Source of the DNA: UBA1876 sp003446665
GTDB taxonomy: Bacteria > Synergistota > Synergistia > Synergistales > Thermovirgaceae
NCBI GenBank assembly: GCA_040616305.1
Contig: CP159918.1
Coordinates: forward strand, 1,550,001 to 1,614,000
Reading direction: 5' to 3'
DNA: 64,000 bases
Shown here: one piece after another, positions 35,394-44,588 of the stretch
Layout of the letters: the number at the start of each line of letters is the position of its first letter
Numbering within the stretch: the stretch's first letter is position 1
Notes under the pieces: model-generated
Database searches by the model: none
What the model saw: the letters and a program-made list of their open reading frames with translations, nothing else
What the model was told of the DNA's origin: nothing
Position numbers and translations under genes: made by a program

Positions 35394-35729
35394 TTATCCA
35401 CTAACAACGGGTTTTTCAAAACCGGCGCATCCTTTGTCATTCCGTTGCTTTGCACTTTTCCCTGTTATTTTAAGAGAAGATTCGCTGTAGTGCCCTGATT
35501 CGTGCATCCTAATACCCGAAGCGACAATTTCAAAAATACTGCCGTCAGCAAGTTCGCAGGTAAATGTCTTTCCCCTGTTCGCATCAAACCACGCCGCCAT
35601 ATCAGAGATTTCTTTCCAGCCTTCCGACTTTATGGTTCCGGTAAGCCCACAGGTGCTCTCTTCGAAAAGGTACTTCCACGACGCGTACAGGCAACTACCT
35701 ATAATCAAACCTCTTCCTTCTCTTTTCAT
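35394..35729 (-). CDS. Hypothetical protein coupled to aspS
   Basis: 111 residues with no family I recognise. A central segment (WKEISDMAAWFDANRGKTFTCELADGSIFEIVASGIRMHESGHYSESSLKITG) reads like a small beta-rich fold. The ATG overlaps the aspS stop as ATGA, so it is probably translated by coupling; no independent Shine-Dalgarno is seen. The frame is consistent with being the last gene of hisS-aspS. The coding call is moderately supported. Confidence 0.55.
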   Translation of the reverse strand: MKREGRGLIIGSCLYASWKYLFEESTCGLTGTIKSEGWKEISDMAAWFDANRGKTFTCELADGSIFEIVASGIRMHESGHYSESSLKITGKSAKQRNDKGCAGFEKPVVSG

Positions 35730-37534
35730 GGTTCATTCTGTTCGCTGGGCAGATTGAGCGAAAGATGCAGCTCCTCCAGCTGCGATTCGTCCACAGAGGA
35801 CGGAGCGCCCGACATAAGGCACTGGGCCTTCTGGGTTTTCGGGAAGGCAATGACGTCACGTATGGACCGCTTGCCGCAAAGCAGCATGACCAAGCGGTCG
35901 AAACCCAATGCAATCCCGCCATGCGGAGGGGTCCCGGAGGCCAGGGCGTCAAGAAGGAAGCCAAACCGTTCCCTGGCTTTTTCCGGTGTGAAGGAAAGGA
36001 CTTGAAAAAGCCTCTCCTGAACCGACGAGTCGTGAATCCTTATCGACCCCCCGCCTATCTCGTAGCCGTTCAGAACAAGATCGTAAGCCCTGGACCTTAC
36101 ATCCTGCGGCTGCGTTTCAAGAAGAGGAATGTCTTCCGTCCTTGGCGCCGTAAAAGGATGGTGCAAAGCCGTCCATCGCTTTTCGTCCTCATCCCACTCG
36201 AGCAACGGGAAATCGGTAATCCAGGCGAACTTCCAGGCACGTTCGTCAATGAGATCCAGCTGTCTCGCAAGTTCGAGGCGCAGTTGGCCAAGAACCTGAT
36301 TTGCCTTCATTCTGTTTTCGTCCGCGAGAAGGAGCAGAAGGTCCTCTTCTGCGATGCGCGTTTCCCGGATGATCGAGGCGGTTTCTTCGTCGGAAAGGCG
36401 TTTGGCCAGAGGGCCCTTGAGCACACCTTCCTTCAGCCTGAAGGGAGCTAACCCGTTGGCACCTAGATCTTTGGCACGTGTTTCAATGTCAGATTGTTCC
36501 TTTCGGGAAAGTCGGCTTCCCCGGGGAACGCAAATCGCCTTGACCGCCCCACCTTTTTCGAGTGTCCTGGCAAAGGGTTCGAATTCCGTTTCCGAGAAAC
36601 AGCCTGAAAGATCCTGTATTTCAAAAGGGATCCTCAGATCGGGTTTGTCCGATCCATACCTGTCCATAGCATCCCAATAGGTGATCCTTGGGAATTTTTC
36701 CTCGAGGACGACTCCTGTCGTGGTTTCGAACAACCCACGTATATATTCTTCTATGAGCTCAAGTATGTCTTCTTCGGTGATGAAACTCATCTCGATATCC
36801 ACCTGGGTAAACTCAGGTTGCCTGTCCGCGCGCAGGTCTTCGTCACGGAAGCACTTGACGATCTGGAAATACCTGTCCAGTCCGCCTATCATGAGAATTT
36901 GCTTGAAAATCTGGGGCGACTGCGGAAGCGCAAAGAAACGCCCCGGTATTACCCTGCTCGGCACAAGGTAATCACGGGCTCCTTCGGGCGTGGACTTGGT
37001 CAGCATGGGAGTCTCGACTTCAACAAACCCGCGGGCGGTGAGGAAATTCCTCGTAAAATTGGCAGCAGTGCTTCTGATCCTGAGGTTTGACTGAATCTGG
37101 GTTCTTCTGAGATCCAGATACCTGTATTTGAGACGAATGTTTTCGTCCACCTTGCCCGTTTCCAGCAACTCGAAGGGAGGCTGCTCCGCCGAAGCCAGGA
37201 TGACAAAGTCCGTCACCGCCACCTCCCAGCAACCGGTATCCATCGAAAGGTTTTCCGTCCCCTGGGGCCGTTTTCTTACTTTGCCCCTCAAGGCCAAGAC
37301 AAATTCGTTCCTGAGCGTCTTGGCTTTTTCATAAAGGGTCTCGCCGAGCTCTGGGTTGAAGACGGTTTGTACGATTCCCGTGTGATCCCACAGCTCTATG
37401 AAAACAATGCCTCCCAGGTCTCTCCTGCGCCTGACCCAGCCGTTAAGAACTATTTCCTGCTCTTCATGGCTTTGTCCCACAAAACCGCAGTATGTGGTTC
37501 GTTTCCAGCTTTCGTCGAAAAAATCCGTTGTCAT
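35726..37534 (-). CDS. aspS: Aspartyl-tRNA synthetase
   Basis: Class II synthetase, bacterial form of 602 residues. It has an N-terminal OB domain (LNGWVRRRRDLGGIVFIELWDHTG), a catalytic core with PEFTQVDIEMSF and CFRDEDLRADRQPEFTQ (motif 2), a GAD insert, and the motif 3 region GIALGFDRLVMLLCG. The ATG at 37534 follows GGAGGACGG, and the TTG six codons earlier lies in that ribosome site. It starts 22 bp after hisS. Confidence 0.97.
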   Translation of the reverse strand: MTTDFFDESWKRTTYCGFVGQSHEEQEIVLNGWVRRRRDLGGIVFIELWDHTGIVQTVFNPELGETLYEKAKTLRNEFVLALRGKVRKRPQGTENLSMDTGCWEVAVTDFVILASAEQPPFELLETGKVDENIRLKYRYLDLRRTQIQSNLRIRSTAANFTRNFLTARGFVEVETPMLTKSTPEGARDYLVPSRVIPGRFFALPQSPQIFKQILMIGGLDRYFQIVKCFRDEDLRADRQPEFTQVDIEMSFITEEDILELIEEYIRGLFETTTGVVLEEKFPRITYWDAMDRYGSDKPDLRIPFEIQDLSGCFSETEFEPFARTLEKGGAVKAICVPRGSRLSRKEQSDIETRAKDLGANGLAPFRLKEGVLKGPLAKRLSDEETASIIRETRIAEEDLLLLLADENRMKANQVLGQLRLELARQLDLIDERAWKFAWITDFPLLEWDEDEKRWTALHHPFTAPRTEDIPLLETQPQDVRSRAYDLVLNGYEIGGGSIRIHDSSVQERLFQVLSFTPEKARERFGFLLDALASGTPPHGGIALGFDRLVMLLCGKRSIRDVIAFPKTQKAQCLMSGAPSSVDESQLEELHLSLNLPSEQNEP

Positions 37535-37556
37535 TGCGTTCCCGTCCTCCAAGTCC

Positions 37557-38837
37557 TTATCGGCTCTTCCGGGAGAGTTCGGCCCTTTTCAGTATGTCGA
37601 GCCCCTCTTCCAGCGTCAGTGTTTGCTGATCCCCGGAATTCATGTTTTTCAGCGTCACCATACCAGATTTAAGCTCGTCTTCCCCGATGACGCAAACATA
37701 TTCAGCACCCATATTGTTCGCGGCCTTGAATTGCGCCTTTAAGCTACGGTCCTGATAATCCATGTCGGAGGATATGCACAGGTTCCTCAGTTCATGCAAA
37801 ATCTTCAGGGCCCTTTCCCTGGCTTCCTCCCCGGCCGAAGCGATGTAAACGTCCGTTTTCGGCTGCAATCCGAAATCGCTGCCCTGCTGCTCCATGGAAA
37901 GAACGATGCGTTCCACACCGGCCGCGAAACCCACGCCAGGGGTATGCTTGCCCCCTATCGACTCGGCAAGGTTATCATAACGTCCGCCGCCGCAAACCGC
38001 GTTCTGGGCTCCTAAATCACCAGAAAGGATCTCGTAGGCGGTTTTAGTATAGTAGTCGAGGCCGCGCACAAGCCTGTTATCTACGCTGAAATCCGCGCCA
38101 AGTACGCGAAGTCCCGATTCAACCCCGACAAAGTGCTCACTGCATTCTTCGCAGAGGTAGTCGATCGTCCGGGGGGCGTTTTCTGTGACAGCCTTGCACT
38201 CCGGATTTTTGCAGTCGATGATGCGCAAAGGGTTCCTGTCATACCTGTCACGGCAGGAAGGACATAACTTTTCGAGGTTCGGTTTCAGGAAATCTCTAAG
38301 AACATCCCTGTAAAGAGGCCGACAGACAGGACAACCCACTGAATTTATCTTGACTTCGAGGCCTTTCAATCCCAGGCGGCGAAAGATTTCAAGCGATAAA
38401 TCGATGACTTCCACGTCGACGTAAGGATCCTGCGAGCCAATAGCCTCGAAATCAAGCTGCCAGAACTGCCTGTAACGACCTTTTTGCGGACGTTCGTAAC
38501 GAAACATGGGGCCGGCGCTCCATAGTTTGACGGGCTGTTGTTGCCTCGACATACCATGCTCGAGGTAGGAACGGACCATGGACGCCGAAAGCTCCGGCCT
38601 TAGCGTAATACTGCGCCCGCCGCGGTCAGTGAAGGTATACATTTCTTTTTCTACCACGTCCGTTGTTTCGCCGACACCTCTTGAGAAAAGCTCAGTATAT
38701 TCGAAAATCGGCAGATGGACTTCCCGATACCCGAAATCTCGGGCCACCTGGCGAGTCACGTCGAAAACGTGCGCCCATTTCCAGGATTCCTCTGGAAGTA
38801 TGTCGCGGACTCCTCTGGGGGCTTTTATGCTTGACAT
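37557..38837 (-). CDS. hisS: Histidyl-tRNA synthetase
   Basis: Class II synthetase of 426 residues: APRGVRDILPEES start, motif 2 MFRYERPQKGRYRQFWQ, the two His-specific stretches RGLDYYTKTAYE and GGGRYDNL, and a C-terminal anticodon-binding domain. An interior Cys cluster (CPVC, CPSC, CKNPEC, CEEC) forms the zinc-ribbon-like insert seen in many HisRS. GGAGGG is nine bases before the ATG at 38837. The leader lacks a T-box. Confidence 0.97.
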   Translation of the reverse strand: MSSIKAPRGVRDILPEESWKWAHVFDVTRQVARDFGYREVHLPIFEYTELFSRGVGETTDVVEKEMYTFTDRGGRSITLRPELSASMVRSYLEHGMSRQQQPVKLWSAGPMFRYERPQKGRYRQFWQLDFEAIGSQDPYVDVEVIDLSLEIFRRLGLKGLEVKINSVGCPVCRPLYRDVLRDFLKPNLEKLCPSCRDRYDRNPLRIIDCKNPECKAVTENAPRTIDYLCEECSEHFVGVESGLRVLGADFSVDNRLVRGLDYYTKTAYEILSGDLGAQNAVCGGGRYDNLAESIGGKHTPGVGFAAGVERIVLSMEQQGSDFGLQPKTDVYIASAGEEARERALKILHELRNLCISSDMDYQDRSLKAQFKAANNMGAEYVCVIGEDELKSGMVTLKNMNSGDQQTLTLEEGLDILKRAELSRKSR

Positions 38838-38933
38838 AAGAAACACCCTCCTCTTGTTAAAAAATAAAGACGGCTTTCAGAAATAATTGTGCATGCCGGC
38901 AAAAATGTTGCTTCCGGAATTATCATTCGTAAG

Positions 38934-38961
38934 ATTGTACCATTCACAGGCCTTACCGCAA
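38934..38961 (-). promoter_or_regulatory. Promoter of the hisS-aspS operon
   Basis: Minus-strand TTGCGG, 16-bp spacer, TACAAT, about 100 bp before hisS and just after the SpoVS terminator. Confidence 0.6.
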
Positions 38962-38975
38962 TGATATTTGCGGGC

Positions 38976-39010
38976 ATAAACAAGGGCCTGCCGCTATCGA
39001 CAGGCCCTTG
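38976..39010 (-). terminator. Terminator of the spoVS-like gene
   Basis: Perfect 10-bp stem CAAGGGCCTG / CAGGCCCTTG with a ten-base loop, followed by a short TTTATG. Confidence 0.75.
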
Positions 39011-39036
39011 TGGTCAAGGTTGACAAACGAAAGAAG

Positions 39037-39297
39037 CTAGCGGCTTTCAAGCTGAAACTTTATGGCCGTTCTCTCTTCACCATCAATCTCTATCTTCGCA
39101 AAGGCCGGGATACAGATAAGATCTATCCCGTTCGGTGCGACATATCCCCTGGCTATAGCAATGGACTTGATTGACTGGTTCACGGCACCAGCCCCAACCG
39201 CCTGAACCTCGACAGATCCTTTTTCCCGCAATACAGCAGCGATAGCTCCTGCTACGGACTTCGGTTGAGAGTTTGCAGAGACCTTAAGCACTTCCAT
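39037..39297 (-). CDS. spoVS: SpoVS-like protein
   Basis: 86-residue Alba-like fold protein. VLKVSANSQPKSVAGAIAAVLREKG and QAVGAGAVNQSIKSIAIARGYVAPNGIDL match SpoVS closely over the whole length. AGGGAGGG precedes the ATG, and the gene has its own promoter and terminator. SpoVS acts in Bacillus sporulation, but homologues also occur in non-spore formers such as Thermus and Thermotoga, where the role is unclear (possibly nucleic-acid binding). No other sporulation genes are visible here. Confidence 0.93.
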   Translation of the reverse strand: MEVLKVSANSQPKSVAGAIAAVLREKGSVEVQAVGAGAVNQSIKSIAIARGYVAPNGIDLICIPAFAKIEIDGEERTAIKFQLESR

Positions 39298-39384
39298 GGA
39301 AATTCGCCCTCCCTTTGCGTTACGTCTTCGCTATTGGTAACCCCTTGGAAATGACCAGCGCTTTATTGTAGTCGCACGACATAA

Positions 39385-39414
39385 AGTATACCCCGATGGA
39401 ACAGTTTACATCAA
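39385..39414 (-). promoter_or_regulatory. Promoter of the spoVS-like gene
   Basis: Minus-strand TTGATG, 18-bp spacer, TATACT, about 90 bp upstream of the start. The rest of the 297-bp gap up to the CBS gene shows no gene or clear fold. Confidence 0.55.
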
Positions 39415-39594
39415 GCCTTCAGAAAACGTAAATTTCAAGAAACCGAATGAACGGCCCATTATTGTTCTCTCGAAAGCCTGTTGACGAACTTCCTGTACTG
39501 ACTTGAAACAGCGTAACTACCTAGATCAAGCCTTTCTCGCTTAAGGCAGTATTGGTTGACAAATCAGGCCGTCTCGAACAGGTTTTTTAAACAA

Positions 39595-40050
39595 TTAATC
39601 CTGCATGGTGCCTGAGCTTCTGAGTAGGTGGTCTAAAAGATCTGCTCGGCTGACCATTCCTACAAAGACATCGCCCGAAACCACTGGTGCCCTTTTGAGA
39701 TTTTCCCTCATCATGATTATGGCGACCTGGAAATCGCTGTCGTCCTCGTTGAAAGCCACAACTTCACGGACCATGTACTTCTCAACCGGATCGAGGCTTA
39801 TCTTGCGCAATCGCCTGCTGAACTGGTCGAAATCCGGGAGAAAGGACGGATCCTGCAGCAATTCGAAATAACCAGGCAGCGCTGCCTTGACTATGTCCTT
39901 CTCGCTTATGAACCCCCTTATCCTGCCTTCGGCGTCCAACACCGGAGCACCCGAAATCCGGTGCACGGACAGTATCTCCACTGCATCTCCCACAGTCGTC
40001 TCCGGTGTAAGCGCCGTCAGATCCCGGTCCATCAACTCTCCTATACGCAT
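39595..40050 (-). CDS. Tandem CBS-domain protein
   Basis: 151 residues made of two CBS motifs (MRIGELMDRDLTALTPETTVGDAVEIL ... APVLDAEGRIRGFISEKDIV, then VEKYMVREVVAFNEDDSDFQVAIIMM ... APVVSGDVFVGMVSRADLL). Such proteins bind adenosine nucleotides and regulate partners. The ATG at 40050 has GGAGGTG seven bases upstream; a longer frame is rejected. It lies 71 bp after the ArsB-type carrier on the same strand and may regulate it. Confidence 0.9.
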   Translation of the reverse strand: MRIGELMDRDLTALTPETTVGDAVEILSVHRISGAPVLDAEGRIRGFISEKDIVKAALPGYFELLQDPSFLPDFDQFSRRLRKISLDPVEKYMVREVVAFNEDDSDFQVAIIMMRENLKRAPVVSGDVFVGMVSRADLLDHLLRSSGTMQD

Positions 40051-40121
40051 GGGCGCACCTCCATAACTTTCCGGGTAGAATATCTTCACCCCTTTTAGGT
40101 ACAAGTCCTACTGACTGGCTT

Positions 40122-41405
40122 TTAGAAAATGCCTCCATAACGAACCACTACATAAGCACTGCTTGTCACGAGCGAAATCAGTACTACTCGTATACCGATT
40201 TTCATGAAAGCTGCAAAGGTAATCCTGCTTCCTTCCCTTTCGGCCATATCCGATACAATAATATTTGCAGCCGCGCCGAGGTAAGTCCCATTGCCACCCA
40301 GACATGCGCCCAGGGCCAACGCCCAGAACAGAGGTCCGGATTCCATACCAAGGGTCAAGGCCATCTCATCGACGACAAAAACGAAGGTCGCCGTAAAAGC
40401 AACATTGTTTATAACTGAACAGGTTATCCCTGATATCCACAGTACAGCCAGCATGGCCAAAACCGGATGTCCTCTCAAAAAAGGCGCTATCCAGCCAGTT
40501 GCGGCAGAAATTACACCGGTATGTTTCAATCCGCCCACAACAATGAAAAGAGATGCAAAAAAAACGAGAGTGGACCATTCTATATCCTTCTGCAAAACTT
40601 CTTCGCCTTTTACCGGGATAATCACAAGCAGGGCGGCTGCTCCGAAAAGAGCAACCACAGCCGGTTCCAGGTGTATGAGATGGTGGACCATAAATCCCAA
40701 AAACACCGCAAAGAGTCCGACAAGCGCCCTGCGAAGAAGCGCCTTGTCCTTTACGATACGACTTTCGTCGACTTTCGAAAGCTTCTCGTCGGCTTTTCTA
40801 TCCCTGAACAACGTCCCCCGGTACTGGTACGCGAGGTATGCGACGACAGGAATGAAAACAAGCAAAGCAGCCGGGGCAAGGTTAAAGAGGAAGTCTGAAA
40901 AGGAAAGGCCCGCGAAGGAGCCTATGATTATATTGGGTGGGTCACCAACCAGCGTGGCCGTCCCCCCAATGTTGGAAGCAAATGCCTCGGTTAACAAAAA
41001 CGGTACAGGGCTCACATCCATGAGGTCTACCAGCGAAATGACAATGGGACTGATAAGAAGAACGGTGGTCACGTTGTCGAGAAAAGCGGAGAGAAATCCT
41101 GTGACAAGAGCTATGGAGACAAATGTCAGGGGAACATTGCCGCGGGTCAATTTCACGGTCTTGACGGCGATGAACTGGAAAAGGCCGGTTCTTGAGAGCA
41201 ATCCAACTATGATCATCATGCCCATCAAAAGGCCTATGGTGTTGAAATCTATGAAGCGGACAGCTTCTTCGGCAGGCAGGGTGCGAGTGACCATGAGAAG
41301 AGCGGCTCCAAAGAGCGCCACTACGCTCCTGTGCCTGACGCCGGTCGCAATTGCCGCTATGGTGACTAAAAAGACGAGGACAGCAAAGAAAGCACCGCTA
41401 CCCAT
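40122..41405 (-). CDS. ArsB/NhaD-type (SLC13 / ion transporter superfamily) membrane carrier
   Basis: 427 residues, about eleven helices. The half-repeats AFLDNVTTVLLISPIVISL and GDPPNIIIGSFAG are the signature of the ArsB/P-protein/NhaD group. SVINNVAFTATFVFVVDEM and GACLGGNGTYLGAAANIIV are the matching second-half motifs. ATG at 41405 follows AAGGAG at ten bases, and the frame upstream is unsupported. Could carry Na+/H+, arsenite or dicarboxylate. No arsenic genes are near. Confidence 0.88.
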   Translation of the reverse strand: MGSGAFFAVLVFLVTIAAIATGVRHRSVVALFGAALLMVTRTLPAEEAVRFIDFNTIGLLMGMMIIVGLLSRTGLFQFIAVKTVKLTRGNVPLTFVSIALVTGFLSAFLDNVTTVLLISPIVISLVDLMDVSPVPFLLTEAFASNIGGTATLVGDPPNIIIGSFAGLSFSDFLFNLAPAALLVFIPVVAYLAYQYRGTLFRDRKADEKLSKVDESRIVKDKALLRRALVGLFAVFLGFMVHHLIHLEPAVVALFGAAALLVIIPVKGEEVLQKDIEWSTLVFFASLFIVVGGLKHTGVISAATGWIAPFLRGHPVLAMLAVLWISGITCSVINNVAFTATFVFVVDEMALTLGMESGPLFWALALGACLGGNGTYLGAAANIIVSDMAEREGSRITFAAFMKIGIRVVLISLVTSSAYVVVRYGGIF

Positions 41406-41542
41406 AATAAACAAACTCCTTCCCGGCACAAGAAAATAGTATACGCACAAGACATGGGGCAATCAAACTATGTTTGAAGTCAGCGATCGTTTACTTTTGT
41501 TTTCCAAAGTTCTTTGTCGATTCCCGCTCCTCTACCCCTCAT

Positions 41543-41571
41543 TTGACAGACCGAACGTAAAACCCTATGAT
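41543..41571 (+). promoter_or_regulatory. Promoter of the OpuC-like transporter operon
   Basis: TTGACA, 17-bp spacer, TATGAT, about 90 bp before the binding-protein gene. Confidence 0.8.
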
Positions 41572-41659
41572 ATAAACACGTTAATTAATGCTAAAATGCC
41601 GAAAAGGTACAGGAAACAAGTAAGTAAAAGGCCCATATATTTTGAAGGGAGTGCCTGGA

Positions 41660-42604
41660 ATGAAAAGGTCTCTTAAAAACCGGTGTTTAACGCTTGTTTC
41701 GATTCTTGTGATTTTTGCGGTTTTCACGGTGGGAATCCCTCAGGCGGGTGCTGCACAGGATTCCATACGCGTAGCATCTAAAATCGATACTGAAGGGAGC
41801 CTTCTGGGCCAGGTTATAGTTTTATTGCTCGAAGGACAAGGTTTTGCAGTCGAAGACAAGACGGCACTTGGAGCGACAAACGTAGTTCGACAGGCCATTA
41901 TCGCCGGAGAAATCGACATTTACCCCGAATATACGGGAAACGGATATTATTTTTTCGAGGGGACAGACCCAGAAATCTGGAAAGACGCAAAAAAAGCCTA
42001 TGAAACCGTGGCCAGCCTGGACATGGAGAAAAACGGCATTGTATGGCTAAGGCCGGCTCCGGCCAACAACACTTGGGCTATCGCCGCCAGACGAGACCTG
42101 GCCGAAAAGGAAAACATCAGGACCCTGGAGGATTTCGCAGATTATGTAAACAGGGGAGGAAAAGTAAAACTGGCCTGCTCTGAAGAATTTGCCAGTCGAC
42201 CGGACGTACTGCCTGCCTTCGAAAAAGCCTATGGTTTCCATCTTGAGAAAGACCAGCTTTTGATCCTGTCGGGAGGGAACACAGCACAAACGGAACAGGC
42301 GGCTTCTCTGGGAACAGACGGAGTCAATTTTGCCATGGCCTACGGTACCGATGGCGGGATCTCCGTTTTGGACCTGGTCGTACTGGAAGATTCCATGGGG
42401 GTTCAGCCGGTCTATGAGCCTGCGCCAATAGTGCGCAAGGCAGTCCTGGAGTCTCACCCGGAAATACGAGAAATCCTTGAACCTGCATTTGCCGGTCTGG
42501 ATATGGAGAACTTGCAGAGGCTAAACGGTAAAATCGCAGTCGAGGGGCTCGATCCTAGAATGGTAGCAAGAGAATACCTTAGGGACCAGGGCCTTATAAA
42601 CTGA
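41660..42604 (+). CDS. Substrate-binding protein of an OpuC/OsmF-type ABC importer
   Basis: 314 residues. A signal peptide lies at 1-32 (MKRSLKNRC, hydrophobic core, QAGAAQ). The OpuAC-type fold is shown by VASKIDTEGSLLGQVIVLLLEGQGF, TNVVRQAIIAGEIDIYPEYTGNGYYF and NFAMAYGTDGGI. Related proteins bind glycine betaine, choline, carnitine or osmoprotectants. AAGGGAGTG precedes the ATG. It is first of three transporter genes; two permease genes follow and no ATPase is adjacent. Confidence 0.9.
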   Translation: MKRSLKNRCLTLVSILVIFAVFTVGIPQAGAAQDSIRVASKIDTEGSLLGQVIVLLLEGQGFAVEDKTALGATNVVRQAIIAGEIDIYPEYTGNGYYFFEGTDPEIWKDAKKAYETVASLDMEKNGIVWLRPAPANNTWAIAARRDLAEKENIRTLEDFADYVNRGGKVKLACSEEFASRPDVLPAFEKAYGFHLEKDQLLILSGGNTAQTEQAASLGTDGVNFAMAYGTDGGISVLDLVVLEDSMGVQPVYEPAPIVRKAVLESHPEIREILEPAFAGLDMENLQRLNGKIAVEGLDPRMVAREYLRDQGLIN

Positions 42605-42632
42605 CGGAGGAACTGCACAAAAAAACAACGTC

Positions 42633-43829
42633 ATGAACGAAACTAAAACAGGAACCTTCAGCCGGAGTCTTCCGGTTTTTGTCGGTGTTGCCATCGCAAT
42701 TGCGGGTTTTTTGTTCCTGGATTTTCTGTCCAATAGACCAAGCAGGATTTCCGGCGCCTCGGGGATTTCCGCCTTTGAGATTTTGGAACCTGTCGAAGCG
42801 GCTGCTGTCATAGGGATAAACCTTTGCATGGCAGCCGCAGGTTTATTTTTAAAACCCCCGGCAAGGCAGAAAATTTTACTTTTGCTCTCCTGCCTGTCCC
42901 TTTTCCTTTATGTGTTTTTAGCTGGCCGTGGCGCTGAGCGAGTTGTTGCCGACCTGCCCATGGCGAGGGTTTTCCCTTCTACAAGCGCGTGGCTGGGCAT
43001 ATTGGGTTCCGCAGTTGTGTTTTCAACGGAAAGTTCTACCCTGCCGGACAGGTTTTTCAAGAGCGCCTTGTCAGGTTTATTATTGTGCGCCTTGGCTGCA
43101 TTGGTTTTTTACGGACAGCTTGACGGTCTGTCGGTCATGCGGGAATACGCAAACAGGTCCGGACGTTTCTGGCAGGAAGGCGCCTCTCATATTTTCTTGT
43201 CAGCCTCCGCAGTAGGGGCTGCCATTATAATCGGTGTCCCACTGGGCTTTGCGGCCTTTTCCCGAAACCGCCTGGAAAAAGGGGTTTTCGCAATTACCAA
43301 TTCCTTGCAGACCATTCCCAGTCTCGCCCTCTTCGGCCTGCTCATATCTCCTTTAGCCTGGCTTTCAAGGACCTATCCTTTTCTTGCCAGTCTTGGAGTA
43401 AAAGGTATAGGCTCCACACCAGCCCTGATAGCTCTATGCATTTACGCTCTGTTGCCGGTTGTAAGGAATACCTATACAGCCTTTAAAATCATAGATCCAG
43501 CAGTCATAGACGCGGGCAAGGGAATGGGTATGAATCGCCTTCAGCTATTTTTTACTGTAGAACTACCAGTGGCTCTACCTGTAATTCTCGGTGGCATACG
43601 CATAGCGGGCGTACAAACCGTTGGCAACACCGTTGTTGCAGCCTTGATCGGCGCCGGTGGTTTCGGGCAATTCATCTTTCAGGGTCTTGGTGAAGCCGCC
43701 CCCGACCTTATTCTTTTGGGAGCCATTTCCACAGTACTTCTGGCCCTCGCAGCCGACGGCCTCCTCGGAGCGCTCACGGAAATCGCCCGACCGGGGAGCA
43801 GAAGGCGGCAGGAGGTTGCAAGGCCATGA
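42633..43829 (+). CDS. ABC permease, OpuC/YehY-like, with extended N-terminal membrane region
   Basis: 398 residues, nearly twice a basic OpuCB permease. About five extra N-terminal helices precede the binding-protein-dependent transport domain. That domain has the EAA loop GKGMGMNRLQLFFTVELPVALPVILGGI and VGNTVVAALIGAGGFGQ. This extended layout matches YehY of the osmoprotectant system. It ends by overlapping the next permease gene as ATGA. Confidence 0.9.
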   Translation: MNETKTGTFSRSLPVFVGVAIAIAGFLFLDFLSNRPSRISGASGISAFEILEPVEAAAVIGINLCMAAAGLFLKPPARQKILLLLSCLSLFLYVFLAGRGAERVVADLPMARVFPSTSAWLGILGSAVVFSTESSTLPDRFFKSALSGLLLCALAALVFYGQLDGLSVMREYANRSGRFWQEGASHIFLSASAVGAAIIIGVPLGFAAFSRNRLEKGVFAITNSLQTIPSLALFGLLISPLAWLSRTYPFLASLGVKGIGSTPALIALCIYALLPVVRNTYTAFKIIDPAVIDAGKGMGMNRLQLFFTVELPVALPVILGGIRIAGVQTVGNTVVAALIGAGGFGQFIFQGLGEAAPDLILLGAISTVLLALAADGLLGALTEIARPGSRRRQEVARP

Positions 43830-44557
43830 AAGAAAGATCACTTCGTGGTTGGATACCTGTTTTACTGGCAGTAGGGGCCTATGCCGTCCTGGTTCACTGG
43901 GAAGCGGGATGGGAGGCGGTTTTGAAGTTTCTGTTTCCCGGCGAAACTACCCACTTATATACACGTTCCAGCCTCGCAAGATTGGTGTGGGAACACCTGG
44001 TTCTGGTAACGGCCGCCTCGGGTCTGGCCACACTTGCGGGCGTTCTGATTGGCATTTTCGTAACCCGCAGCACCGGACGCTCCTTTCGCCCTGTAGCAGA
44101 CGATCTCTCTTCGGTAGGCCAAACCTTTCCTCCGGCAGCTGTTCTTGCATTGGCCGTTCCAGCAACTGGCTTCGGATTCAAACCAGCGATGCTGGCACTG
44201 TTTCTTTACGGCATAATGCCGGTCTTGCGCAACACCATAACCGGACTGGAATCGGTTCCCGAAGAAACGAAAGATGCCGCGCTCGGAATGGGGATGAGGC
44301 CCTGGCAGCTTTTGCTCGGGGTAGAACTTCCATTGGCATTACGTGTTATCATGAGCGGTATCCGGATTACCACGGTTATAAACATCGGCACGGCTACAAT
44401 CGCCGCAACGATCGGAGCGGGAGGTTTGGGAGCCCCAATAGTTTCGGGGCTGATAAGTCACAATCCTTCGATTATTCTCGAAGGCGCCGTTGCCGCGGCG
44501 CTTTTGGCTCTTTTAGCCGACGCAGTTATCGAACAAGTCGAACGGTCACTCGCATGA
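43826..44557 (+). CDS. ABC permease, OpuC/YehW-like
   Basis: 243 residues. EAA loop DAALGMGMRPWQLLLGVELPLALRVIMSGI and TATIAATIGAGGLGAPIVSGL show the same family as the preceding permease. Co-translated with it. The next gene encodes a NYN protein, not the expected ATPase, so the ATP-binding subunit must be encoded elsewhere. Confidence 0.9.
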   Translation: MKERSLRGWIPVLLAVGAYAVLVHWEAGWEAVLKFLFPGETTHLYTRSSLARLVWEHLVLVTAASGLATLAGVLIGIFVTRSTGRSFRPVADDLSSVGQTFPPAAVLALAVPATGFGFKPAMLALFLYGIMPVLRNTITGLESVPEETKDAALGMGMRPWQLLLGVELPLALRVIMSGIRITTVINIGTATIAATIGAGGLGAPIVSGLISHNPSIILEGAVAAALLALLADAVIEQVERSLA

Positions 44558-44588
44558 AAGGCGAAAAGATTGAAAGGTGGAAGCACCC

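Noticed and set aside
38847..38980. T-box leader upstream of hisS
   Set aside because: No AGGGTGGNACCGCG-type antiterminator sequence or specifier stem; only a promoter and ordinary leader.
40291..41439. 382-codon plus-strand frame opposite the ArsB-type carrier
   Set aside because: Antisense shadow, low-complexity Lys/Thr/Arg/Ser-rich translation typical of the reverse of a membrane protein.
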